DNA of 64,000 bases, taken from positions 1 to 64,000 of the forward strand of contig JAFLEH010000020.1 of assembly GCA_017301995.1 (NCBI GenBank). Direction: 5' to 3'. Below the pieces are notes generated by a model. That model worked only from the letters and a program-made list of their open reading frames with translations. It ran no database searches and had not been told where the DNA came from. The position numbers and the translations under genes are program-made. This document shows, one piece after another, positions 23,455-33,200 of the stretch. This stretch comes from Verrucomicrobiota bacterium. Lineage in GTDB: Bacteria > Verrucomicrobiota > Verrucomicrobiia > Verrucomicrobiales > Akkermansiaceae. Every line of letters starts with the position of its first letter. The first letter of the stretch is position 1.

Positions 23455-25923
23455 ATGAACGCCCCGCGACTTCTTCTAACTGCATTTCTTTTGTCCGCGC
23501 AGGTGGACGCCTCCAGCATCGTTGCCGATTTTGAGACCGACCCGGATGTCGGAGCGATCCGTTGGGCCTCTCAACCTCCGGGCGCCTCGCTTGTGAGAGA
23601 TGGATCGTTCGCCAGCAACGGGACAACGTCGTTGAAGTTCGAATGCCCGGCATGGGAGAAGGGTCGGCCGGAATGGCCGGCGTTCGAATGGAAGCCAGCC
23701 GTACGAAATTGGAAACCGTATGACCGTTTGGTGGTCGATGTGGTCAACCCGACGGAGTCGAGTCCCTATCTCGCGCTCTTTGTTTCCGATGGGAAAGTTC
23801 CGTTCCGCGAGGGGCTCTACCATCGCTTTGAAGTTCGGGAGCGGGGTTTCAAACGCTGCGTGATACCGTTGGCCGGGTTGCCCGACCGTGTTGACCGAGG
23901 GGACATCTCCATCCTCCATTTCTTTACTGAACGGCCTGCCGCTCCGGTCCGCATTCATCTCGACCGGATCGTTCTGTTAGAACCCGGCGAGGCGCTGCCC
24001 GATCCGCCTCGGGCGTTTCTCCGGCAGGTGGTGGCACTGGAGGCGGGACAGCTCGGCCGCGCCCGCGAAATGGCCGCCGAAGCACTCACAGAAGCCCCAC
24101 CCGGAGCCATCCGCCACCGGTTGGAGCAAACGGTCGCCCGTGCTGCGGAACTCAAAACCGCGCTGGACCGAGGTCCCGACACTCTGGAGGCACTCGAAAC
24201 GATGGCCGCCGAGGCGCGGACTCTGCCTGGGCGGGTGAATCGGTGGTTGGATGTCGGACGCTTCCAAAAGGAATGCCTCGCCGCGGGACAACCTGGCGAC
24301 GGATTGCTTGTCGGCCATGCAACGTCGATGGAGAAAATCCTTCCGCGGGACGCGCCGATCTCCCTGAAGCCGGCCGCAAGGATCAGGTTGAGCGCCGCAC
24401 GTTATGAGAAAGAGAGCTTCCAGATCGTAGTGGTGCCGGTCGCGGAAACCTTGAAGAATGTTAGGATAGGTTCGGCGGATCTCATAGGCCCGGAAGGAGC
24501 CGTCTTTCCCGCGTCCGGCATCCAGTGTGACGTCGTGGGCTATGTGAGGACCAACTCGGTGCCACCTTACGGATCGCCGCATGTCGGATGGTGGCCGGAT
24601 CCGATCCTCGGATTTCTCGGTGCGGTCGATATCCAACCCGGCGATCTGCAATCATTCTGGATCCGGGTTTGCGTGCCGGAAAACCAGGCCCCCGGAATCT
24701 ACCAAGGCGAACTGGCGATCCGCGCGGCCGGGCTCCCGCCCCGCAGGATTCCCGTTGAATTGAAGGTCCGCGGGTTTTCGCTTCCCAAGCAAAGCCCGCT
24801 GCCGGTGGCGGTCACCTTCGCGCCGTCGGACCATCCGATGCCCGCCACCGCCGCCGCTCAGGAGGAATGGCGGAAATCACCGGCGTATCCGGTCAACGCG
24901 TGGCGGAAACACAAACTGCGGTGGGCGGATTTTCTCGCGGATTATTATATCAATTTCGACAGCCTCTATCGGACCGGTCCGCCGGACTTCGAAGTGCTGC
25001 GCCACCTCCACGGCCAGGGAAGGCTGGAAACGTTCAACCTGGGGATCTTCGACGGTGTTTCCCGCGATCCCGGCCAGGCGGAGAAGACACTGGAGGGGTT
25101 GCGCGAGGCCTACCGCACCGCCAAGGACCTCGGGATTCTCGACCACGCATACATCTACGGCTTCGACGAATGCCAGGCGGACCAGTTTCCGCTGTTGGAA
25201 AAGACCGCCCAAACCTTGCGCAAGGAGTTTCCCGGTGTCCTGTTGATGACCACCAGCTACGACCATAGCTTCGGTTGCGACACGGTGGTGAAGTCGATAG
25301 ACGCCTGGTGTCCTCTAACACCAAAATTCGACCCCGCGCAGGCCGCCAGGGCGCGCGCCGCCGGCAAGCAGGTGTGGTGGTATATCTGCTGCGGGCCGGG
25401 TCATCCCTATGCGAACATGTTCATCGAGTTTCCGGCGATCGAAGGCCGCCTGCTGATGGGCGCGATGACCGCCAAACAGCGACCCGACGGTTTCCTCTAC
25501 TATCAAACCAGCATCTGGAACTCGCGCAATCCGATCACCACCGGACCGTTCACCGATTGGGATCCTCGTAGCTGGACGACCTATCATGGCGACGGCTCGT
25601 GGACCTGTGTGGGGCCGGATGGCATCCCGGTTCCGACCATCCGGTTGGAGAATTTCCGCGACGGACTGGAAGACTATGCCTACTTCCGGATCCTGGCCGA
25701 AACGCTGCGCGCCGCCACCGCGCACGGAACCGCCACCCCGGACGGAAAACGCTGGCAGGAAGACGCGATGGCGGCGCGCGCCGTGCCCGACGACCTCGTC
25801 CGCAGCATGACCGACTACTCCCGCGACCCCGGCAAACTGGCCGCCTGGCGGGACCGGATGGCGGACCTGATCGACCAGGCCGGAGCAAAGGTGGCCAATC
25901 CGTGGGCGGAAGCGGGAAAATGA
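23455..25923 (+). CDS. secreted DUF4091 / GH123-like glycoside hydrolase
   Basis: An 822-residue exported protein (signal peptide residues 1-19). Residues 22-185 form a beta-sandwich carbohydrate-binding-like domain and 190-260 a helical spacer. A GH123-type catalytic region starts near 290. DUF4091 at the end carries PTIRLENFRDGLEDYAYFRIL. The acidic pair in YGFDECQ (D571, E572) corresponds to the adjacent Asp-Glu used in the substrate-assisted mechanism of GH123 beta-N-acetylgalactosaminidases. The N-acetylgalactosaminidase activity is inferred from the family; many DUF4091 proteins are uncharacterised. It likely acts on host or algal glycans in the periplasm or outside. Confidence 0.8.
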   Translation: MNAPRLLLTAFLLSAQVDASSIVADFETDPDVGAIRWASQPPGASLVRDGSFASNGTTSLKFECPAWEKGRPEWPAFEWKPAVRNWKPYDRLVVDVVNPTESSPYLALFVSDGKVPFREGLYHRFEVRERGFKRCVIPLAGLPDRVDRGDISILHFFTERPAAPVRIHLDRIVLLEPGEALPDPPRAFLRQVVALEAGQLGRAREMAAEALTEAPPGAIRHRLEQTVARAAELKTALDRGPDTLEALETMAAEARTLPGRVNRWLDVGRFQKECLAAGQPGDGLLVGHATSMEKILPRDAPISLKPAARIRLSAARYEKESFQIVVVPVAETLKNVRIGSADLIGPEGAVFPASGIQCDVVGYVRTNSVPPYGSPHVGWWPDPILGFLGAVDIQPGDLQSFWIRVCVPENQAPGIYQGELAIRAAGLPPRRIPVELKVRGFSLPKQSPLPVAVTFAPSDHPMPATAAAQEEWRKSPAYPVNAWRKHKLRWADFLADYYINFDSLYRTGPPDFEVLRHLHGQGRLETFNLGIFDGVSRDPGQAEKTLEGLREAYRTAKDLGILDHAYIYGFDECQADQFPLLEKTAQTLRKEFPGVLLMTTSYDHSFGCDTVVKSIDAWCPLTPKFDPAQAARARAAGKQVWWYICCGPGHPYANMFIEFPAIEGRLLMGAMTAKQRPDGFLYYQTSIWNSRNPITTGPFTDWDPRSWTTYHGDGSWTCVGPDGIPVPTIRLENFRDGLEDYAYFRILAETLRAATAHGTATPDGKRWQEDAMAARAVPDDLVRSMTDYSRDPGKLAAWRDRMADLIDQAGAKVANPWAEAGK

Positions 25924-26052
25924 GCGGTTGAAGGCTGTCGGCCGGGGTTTTCACCTCACAACACGGTTGCCAAAGCCCGGATTCCGGCTTACGGGATCGT
26001 TCGCCGTGCGGGGGCGGATGGCTCCCCGCGGCGTGAAACCTTCTGATCCGCC

Positions 26053-27717
26053 ATGTCATCCGCCTATTATCCGCTTACCGCCACGGGCGGTCGGGACCAC
26101 CCGACCGGCTACGAACTCATGAACAACGGCCTGCTCAACAAGGGCACCGCGTTCACCCCCGCCGAGCGCGACGCGCTCGGCCTTCGCGGCCTGCTCCCTC
26201 CCCGGATCTGCACGTTGGACGAGCAGGTTTCCCGCGCCCTGCGCAATCTGAGGGGAAAATCCAGCGACCTGGAAAAATATATCTTTTTGCACGCCCTCCA
26301 GAATCGCAACGAAACCGCGTTCTATCGCCTCGTGCTCGATCATCTGGATGAAACGATGCCGATCGTTTACACCCCGACGGTGGGCCAGGCCTGCCTCGAA
26401 GCCGGGGTGATCTTCCGTCGGCCGCGCGGCATGTGGATATCCATCGAGGACAAGGGACGGGTGGCGCAGACGCTCGCCAATTGGCCGCATCAGGATGTGC
26501 GCCTGATCGTGGTCACCGATGGCGAACGCATTCTCGGCCTGGGCGACCTCGGCGCGCTCGGGATGGGAATTCCGATCGGCAAGCTCTCGCTTTACACCGC
26601 CTGTGCCGGCGTGCATCCGTATTACTGCCTGCCAATCACCCTCGACGTGGGAACGGACAACAAGGCGCTGCTGGAAGATGAAACCTACCTCGGCCTCGGC
26701 CGCCCGCGCGCCCGCGGCGCGGAGTATGACGAGTTCATCGAGGAGTTCGTGCAGGCCGTTAGGGAACGCTATCCGAACTGCCTGTTGCAGTTCGAGGATT
26801 TCGGCAATCACAACGCCTTTGAACTGCTCGACCGCTATCGTAACCGGGTATGCTCGTTCAATGACGACATCCAGGGCACCGCGAGCGTGGCCCTCGCCGG
26901 CTTGCTCGCATCCTCGAAACTTCAGGGCATGACCCTTGCGGATCAGAAACTGCTGTTCTTCGGCGCGGGCGAGGCGGCCACCGGAATCGGCGAATTGGTC
27001 GTCGCGGCATTGTGCGACGATGGCATGGAAGAATCCGCCGCGTGCGACCGCTGCTGGTTTTTCGATAGCAAGGGCCTGATCGTCAAATCCCGGACCGGTC
27101 TGACGCCGCAGAAAGCGAAGTTCGCGAAGGAACATCCGCACCTGACCGACTTTGCCGAGGCGGTGCGTCTGCTGAAACCCACGTCGATCCTCGGTGCCGC
27201 CGGCGTGCCGGGCGTGTTCACCCGCGAGGTGGTGGAAACCATGGCCGCCAACCATCCGAAACCGGGCGTGTTCGCTCTATCCAATCCGACGTCCAAGGCC
27301 GAATGCACGGCGGAGCAGGCCTACGAATGGAGCCGCGGCAATGCCATCTTCGCGTCGGGCAGTCCGTTCAAACCGGTGGTCTATCAGGGACGCACCTATG
27401 TTCCCGGCCAGGGCAACAATGTCTATATCTTCCCCGGCGTGGGCATGGGCGTGCTCGCCAGCGGCAGCCGCACGGTCACGGACGGCATGTTCCTCGCCGC
27501 GGCACGGACGCTCGCCGGAATGGTGACGCCCGCCGAACTCGAAACCGGCCGGATCTATCCGTCATTCAACAACATCCGCGAGGTTTCCCTCCGCATCGCC
27601 ACCGCCGTGGCGGAAATCGCCCACGACGAGGGACTCGCCCGCGTCGCCCGACCGGCCGACATCGCGGAGGACATCCGCCGCAGGATGTATCAGCCGGATT
27701 ACCCGGAGTTCGCCTGA
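26053..27717 (+). CDS. maeA: NAD-dependent malic enzyme
   Basis: Oxidatively decarboxylates malate to pyruvate. The 554-residue length, the N-terminal IVYTPTVGQAC and FRRPRGMWIS segments, the metal-binding FEDF and FNDDIQGTA, and the nucleotide-binding GAGEAATGIGE show the large, eukaryote-like malic enzyme class (like E. coli MaeA/SfcA). Allosteric regulation cannot be read from the sequence. An M81 peptidase gene follows 12 bases downstream and maf after that, so these three may be one transcript even though they are not functionally related. Confidence 0.93.
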   Translation: MSSAYYPLTATGGRDHPTGYELMNNGLLNKGTAFTPAERDALGLRGLLPPRICTLDEQVSRALRNLRGKSSDLEKYIFLHALQNRNETAFYRLVLDHLDETMPIVYTPTVGQACLEAGVIFRRPRGMWISIEDKGRVAQTLANWPHQDVRLIVVTDGERILGLGDLGALGMGIPIGKLSLYTACAGVHPYYCLPITLDVGTDNKALLEDETYLGLGRPRARGAEYDEFIEEFVQAVRERYPNCLLQFEDFGNHNAFELLDRYRNRVCSFNDDIQGTASVALAGLLASSKLQGMTLADQKLLFFGAGEAATGIGELVVAALCDDGMEESAACDRCWFFDSKGLIVKSRTGLTPQKAKFAKEHPHLTDFAEAVRLLKPTSILGAAGVPGVFTREVVETMAANHPKPGVFALSNPTSKAECTAEQAYEWSRGNAIFASGSPFKPVVYQGRTYVPGQGNNVYIFPGVGMGVLASGSRTVTDGMFLAAARTLAGMVTPAELETGRIYPSFNNIREVSLRIATAVAEIAHDEGLARVARPADIAEDIRRRMYQPDYPEFA

Positions 27718-27729
27718 TTTTCCACCGCC

Positions 27730-29178
27730 ATGCCCTTGAGAGTCGCCATCGCCGGAATCCACATCGAAAGCGGCACGTTTTCGCCGCTCGCCTCGCTGCG
27801 CGGGGATTTTCTAACGACACGCGGCGCGGAAATGCTCGCGCGCTATCCGTTTCTGGCCGACCCGGAGTTCGCGGACATCGATCCGCTGCCGCTGGTCCAT
27901 TTCCGCGCGCTGCCGGGCGGCTGCGTGCGGCGCGCGGATTACGAGGGGATGAAACGCGATATCCTGGATGCGCTCGCGGATCTATCCGAACCGCCGGACG
28001 CGTTCTACTTCGACGTCCATGGCGCGATGGCGGTGGAGGGGATTGCCGACGCGGAGGCCGATTTGTTAGCCGGGTTCCGCGCGATGCTGCCCGCCGGAAC
28101 CCTCGTCACGTGCAGCCAGGACCTGCACGGCAATGTTTCCGCCGAACTCGTGGCGATGACCGATCTGATCACGGCCTATCGCACCGCGCCGCATGTGGAT
28201 GTGTTGGAAACCCGCGCCCGGGCGTTGCGGCTGCTGCTGCGCGCGTGGCGGGAAGAGGCTCGTCCGGTTAGGGCGAGGGTCGGCATTCCGGTGCTGGTGT
28301 CGGGTGAGATGTCATCCACCACCGCGGAGCCGGGCGCCTCGCTCTACGCGCCGTTGGCCGCGGAGTCCGATCTACCCGGAGTTTGGGACGCCTCGTTGTG
28401 GGTCGGCTACGCGTGGGCCGACCAATCGCGCGCGATGGCCTGCGCGGTGGTGACCGGGACCGACGCCGCGGCCGTCAAACGAACCGCCGAGGGAATCGCC
28501 CGGCGGTATTGGAATGCGCGGGAGCGGTTCGGTTTTCTAACTGAGGCGTGTGCGGTGGACGATGGCATCCGCCGGGCGCTGGAATCACCCGTGAGACCGG
28601 TGTTCCTGAGTGATGCGGGTGACAATCCGACGGCTGGTGCGGCAGGCGACGTGACCGCCGCGTTGCGTGGATTGATAGAGAACCCGGATCTCCGCGAAGG
28701 TCGCGCGACCGCGATTTTCGCATCGATGCCGGACGCTCCCGCGATCACGGTTTTGCGCGCCGCGGCTCCGGGAGCAACCGTCACGCTGGATCTGGGCGGA
28801 AAGCTCGACCCGGTCCATGGATCCGCCCTAACCGTCACCGGCGAGTTCGTCTCGTTCCACGAGGGTGCCAACCCGGAAGCGGTGATCCGTGTGGGCGGCG
28901 TGCGGGTGATCGTCACCGGGAAACGGCGGCCCTATCACTTGCGCCAGGATTATCTCCGGCTGGGGCTTGATCCGTTGGAGCACGATCTCTGTGTGGTGAA
29001 AATCGGCTACCTCGAGCCCGAATTGGCGGCCATGGCGCGCGGGCATTTTCTCCTGCTCACGCCAGGCGCGGTGCCGCCGGTGCTGACCGGGATTTCCTAT
29101 CAATATCTCCGCAGGCCGATCCATCCGCTGGACCGGGATTTCACCTGGCAACCCGAGGCCGAACTTTTCATATCCTAA
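27730..29178 (+). CDS. M81-family metallopeptidase, MlrC-like
   Basis: A 482-residue protein of the MlrC family, named for an enzyme of microcystin breakdown. The N-terminal GIHIESGTFSPL, the metal-site FDVHGAM and DLHGN, and the C-terminal MlrC part (GDNPTAGAAGD, KIGYLEPEL) are present. Members are zinc peptidases of mostly unknown natural substrates. There is no signal peptide, so it is cytoplasmic. It sits between maeA and maf with gaps of 12 and 4 bases. Microcystin degradation should not be inferred, because the family is widespread and no mlrA/B gene is nearby. Confidence 0.85.
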   Translation: MPLRVAIAGIHIESGTFSPLASLRGDFLTTRGAEMLARYPFLADPEFADIDPLPLVHFRALPGGCVRRADYEGMKRDILDALADLSEPPDAFYFDVHGAMAVEGIADAEADLLAGFRAMLPAGTLVTCSQDLHGNVSAELVAMTDLITAYRTAPHVDVLETRARALRLLLRAWREEARPVRARVGIPVLVSGEMSSTTAEPGASLYAPLAAESDLPGVWDASLWVGYAWADQSRAMACAVVTGTDAAAVKRTAEGIARRYWNARERFGFLTEACAVDDGIRRALESPVRPVFLSDAGDNPTAGAAGDVTAALRGLIENPDLREGRATAIFASMPDAPAITVLRAAAPGATVTLDLGGKLDPVHGSALTVTGEFVSFHEGANPEAVIRVGGVRVIVTGKRRPYHLRQDYLRLGLDPLEHDLCVVKIGYLEPELAAMARGHFLLLTPGAVPPVLTGISYQYLRRPIHPLDRDFTWQPEAELFIS

Positions 29179-29182
29179 CCAC

Positions 29183-29734
29183 ATGAAAATCATCCTCGCA
29201 TCCGCATCGCCCCGCCGTAGCGAACTTCTCACGCGTGCCGGCCTCGCGTTCACCGTGGTTCCGTCGCCCGCCGAGGAAATCCACGACGCCTCGCTCGATC
29301 CCGAGCATCTTTGCGAGGAAAACGCCCGGCTCAAGGCCGCCGCCATCGCCGCCATCCATCCCGATGCCATCGTGATTGGCGCGGACACGCTGGTGTTCAT
29401 CGACAACCTGCCGCTCGGCAAGCCCGTCGACCTAACCGAGGCGCGGGCGATGCTCCGACGCCTGTCCGGCCGCACCCACGAGGTCTGCACCGGAGTCTGC
29501 GTGATCCACCCCGGCGGCAGGACCGAGGTCTCCCACGAGACCACCCACGTCCGCTTCCGGCCGCTGGATGACGCGGAAATCGACGCCTACTTCGCGCTCG
29601 TCAACCCGCTCGACAAGGCGGGTGCCTACGGCATCCAGGAACACGGCGAGCGGATCATCGAGTCCATCGACGGCCCATTCGACAACGTCATGGGCCTGCC
29701 CGTCGCACGCGTGCTGGCCATGGTGAGGGTTTGA
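29183..29734 (+). CDS. maf: Maf-family nucleotide pyrophosphatase
   Basis: Hydrolyses non-canonical or pyrimidine nucleoside triphosphates to monophosphates, keeping them out of nucleic acids. The 183-residue protein starts ILASASPRRSELL, the substrate loop of the family. It has the catalytic Asp in GADTLV, the segment GKPVDLTEARAMLRRLSGRTHEV and the C-terminal DKAGAYGIQEHGERIIESIDG. The KAGAY and GIQ region is typical of the YhdE-like (dTTP/UTP) branch. It starts four bases after the M81 gene, and a truncated copy of the palindromic repeat follows its stop codon at once. Confidence 0.92.
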   Translation: MKIILASASPRRSELLTRAGLAFTVVPSPAEEIHDASLDPEHLCEENARLKAAAIAAIHPDAIVIGADTLVFIDNLPLGKPVDLTEARAMLRRLSGRTHEVCTGVCVIHPGGRTEVSHETTHVRFRPLDDAEIDAYFALVNPLDKAGAYGIQEHGERIIESIDGPFDNVMGLPVARVLAMVRV

Positions 29735-29735
29735 A

Positions 29736-29909
29736 CCCGAAATCCGAAGTTCAGGGTAGTTTGGACGCTCGATTTACCACTGAGAGACTGGGATCCACTG
29801 AGGAAACTGATTTCTTGGTGGGGAAAATGGGGAAGCACCGATTGATGAATGGGAAGGATTTCCCCAAAAATCAAAGATCACTTCAGTGGAATCAGGTGAT
29901 TTTCAGTTT
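29736..29909. repeat. palindromic MITE-like element, truncated copy 3
   Basis: The left end CCCGAAATCCGAAGTTCAGG is intact and lies two bases after the maf stop codon. Similarity to the full copies runs to the TTTTCAGTT block and then stops near 29909; the right terminal repeat is missing. The central hairpin arms are kept. It may act as a transcription end for the maeA-M81-maf unit. Confidence 0.75.
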
Positions 29910-30239
29910 GCGAGGAGAATGGAAAGGCAAGGTAGCGCGGCACCGCCGGGGCCGCGGGAGAATGGGGGGGGAGAATGAGCGGAGCGTCCGCGGTCGGTTA
30001 TTCGCCGGATCATTCTCGGTGCGCTCTCGGCGAGAGCGCGCTACCTTTGCGAGAGCGCGCTACCTGAGCGAGAGTGCGCCACTTTTGGGTGGAGAATGGA
30101 AATGCCGGGTGGCGGGAATGGTCAGGCTTGCCAACTGGTCTGCAAGACCGACCAGCGGTGGCGGCTTGACAGGCGGGTCCGTCGGCGATAACCGTGCGTG
30201 CTTTTTTGATCCGAAACTCTACCAAAACCAACCGACCCG
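29910..30239. other. spacer with direct repeats before beta-strand-repeat gene
   Basis: There is no gene in these 330 bases. A 9-bp-arm hairpin GCGCTCTCG/CGAGAGCGC (30021-30039) overlaps three near-direct copies of GCGAGAGCGCGCTACCT (30030-30046, 30049-30065 and a variant at 30068-30080). A further dyad CTGGTC/GACCAG lies around 30137-30160. The promoter of the downstream gene must be in the last part, but I see no clear box. Confidence 0.5.
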
Positions 30240-33200
30240 ATGAAACCGAAATTCCCGTTGATCGTTATCGCCGCCAGCGTTGTTTCCGCGCACGCCGCCT
30301 CCCTGACCTGGGACACCGATCCCGCAACCGCCGGAGCCCAGGGCGGCGCGGGCACCTGGACCAACGGCACCAATTTCTGGTGGGACGGTGCCGCCAACGC
30401 CAACTGGAACAACGCCACGCCGGACACGGCGACCTTCGCGGGGGGCGGTGGCGGGGTCGTGACACTCGGCTCCGCGATCACCGCGGGAGGACTGACCTTT
30501 GACACGGCGGGATACTCTCTGACCGCCAGCACCATCACCCTGAACGGCGCGACGGTAACGACCAACCAAAGCGCCACCCTGTCCTCCCAGATCATCAGCA
30601 ATGGTCTGACCAAAGCCGGCACCGGAACCCTTGTCTTCGACTCGTCCAAAACCTACACGGGCAGCACGACGATCAACGGCGGGGTGCTCGAACTCACCGC
30701 AACCGGAAAGATGTACAACGGCGCGTATAACAACAGCGCGGTGGTCACGGTCAATGCCAACGGGGTTTGGCGGATGCCCAACTATTCCTACGCGGGAGTG
30801 GGACAACTGGCCGACTACCGCCAGCGGCGGGTTCTCAATGGCGGCACCATCGAGGTTACCGGTACATCCCATTCCTCCGGACAGGATTTCACGGTCAACG
30901 CGACGGGAGGAACCTTCCGTTATACGCCGGCCGGGCAGGTCCTCACGCTTTCCGGCAATGCCAACACCAACACCTCCATCTCGGGTCCGCTGACGTTTGA
31001 TGCCGTCGGCGATATTCTGGTGAGCGGCACGTCCGCGATCATCGAAGGGACCGGATCCATCGTGAAGACCGGAAGCGGCACTCTAACCCTGGCGACCGCG
31101 AACACCTACAGCGGCGCCACGACTGTCAACGCGGGCAAGCTCGTCGTGAGCAACACCTTGCGGAACACGTCGTTCCTAACCGCCAATGCGGGGGGGATTC
31201 TCGAACTCGGCGCCACGAACCTGCTGGTGACAAATCATGGCACGGCGGTCGCTTCCACACGGGTTCTAACGGTCGACGGGGGCACGGTGGTCGCCAACGC
31301 CTCGATGGAAAGCCGGATCGGCAACATCGCGCTGCGCAACGGCGGCACATTCACCTCCGACCGCGGGCTCGCTTCGTGGGACGTGCTGCTGGCGAACACC
31401 AGTGCCGGCGCCGCAACCGTGACCGTGTCCAACACCGCCGGAAACACCAGCCCCTCCCAGATGAACGGAACCGGCGGCATCCATCTCCAGGGCGCGCAGA
31501 ATTTCGTGATCGACGACGTCACCGGCGACAACACGGCCGACCTTGCGGTGACGCTGACGCTTGCCGATGACGCCAAGTCCGCCACGACCGGATCTCTAAC
31601 CAAGTCCGGTCCCGGAACCCTCCGGCTTTCCAATACCCAGACCTACACCGGCATCACCGCGGTGAACGAGGGCACGGTTTTGCTGGATGGCTCGCTGAAA
31701 TCCGGCGTGACCGTGGCCGATGGCGCGGTGCTCGCGATTTCCGGCACCGGCTCGGCGGATGCCGCGATCCTGGTGAAAGAGGGCGGGCTGCTCGATACAA
31801 CGGCCGCCACCGGCGATTGGTCGCCGATGAACAACCGGACTCTAACCGCCGGACGGACCGGCGCGGCGGGCACCGACATCACCGGAAACCTCACGCTGCT
31901 TCCGGGAGCCACGCTGCAGATCGGCGAAGGCGCCGCGACGTCCGCGACGCTAACATCCGCCAGCGGCCTGAAGCTGGACGGCGGCAAGGTGGCGTTCGAT
32001 CTGACATCCAACCCGGCGGGTGCCAACGACACCATCGTTTTGACTGGCCCGCTGGATGTGGTTTCGGTATCGGACGTTCAGTTCAACCTGACTGATCTGG
32101 CTCTCGGAAACGGGGTCTATCCGCTGGTTTCCGCCGCGGGTGGCATCACCGGGGCCGCCAATATAACACCGCTCGGCCTGCCGGGGGCTGGAGCCCGCCA
32201 GACCTTCACGCTCAGCACCACCACGGTTCCCAACACGCTCACCCTGGATGTGACCGGATCCGCGGCCACGCTGGTATGGAACAATTTCTCCGGAACCGGC
32301 AAATGGAACACCACCGACGTGAACTGGAAAAACGGCGCGGTGAACGACAAGTTTTTCAACGGCGATCTGGTGCGCCTCGAGGACACCGCCAACGGCACCG
32401 AGAACATCGACATCGACACCACCGTGGAAGGTGTGGCCATCCAGGCGGCCAACACCGCGGCCACCGCCTTCGTTTTGGGAGGTGCCGGTAAAATCACCGG
32501 TTCCACATCCATCAGTCTATCCGGAGGCGGAATCCTGCGCCTGGCCAACACCGGCGGCAGCGACTTCACCGGCGCGGTCACCGTGGAGAACGGAAGCACC
32601 CTGGAAATCGCCGACCCCTACGCGCTGCCGACCGCCGCGGCGGTCACGCTGGACGGATCCACGCTTGATGTCGGAACCACCACCGGTGTTCTAACCGGCC
32701 CGGTGCTGCTCACCAACGGCTCGACCCTGGCCGGCACCACCGGCACACTGGAAGCGGCGTCCGTGGAAGCCCGCGGCGGCCTCATCAGCGCCAACCTGGC
32801 GGGAACCGGCACGTTCGCCGTGACCAACAATTCGACCGCGCAATTGGAGTCCGCAACCGCGCTTTCCACCGCGTTGGGCGTCGGGGCGGGCAGCACGCTC
32901 GAATTGCTCGGCGGAGCCGCGGTCACGGGAAACATCGCCAATTCCGGCACCCTGCGCGGTGCGGCATTGGCCACCCAAACCGCCACGGTCGCCGGCATCG
33001 TTTCCGGCGGCGGCGCGCTCCAACAGAACGGCGCGGGAACCCTCGCCCTAACCGGAGCGCAGACCTACTCCGGCCCCACCACCGTGAACGCCGGCGTGCT
33101 CGACCTCGCCACCGGCGACGCGAAATTGTACTCCGACACCTACCGCACCACGACCCTAACCATCAACGCGGGAGGCACGGTCCGCGCGGGACGCATCAAC

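Noticed and set aside
27730..29178. Microcystin-degradation gene mlrC
   Set aside because: The family match is good, but there is no mlrA/mlrB context and the family is broad, so only M81 peptidase is claimed.
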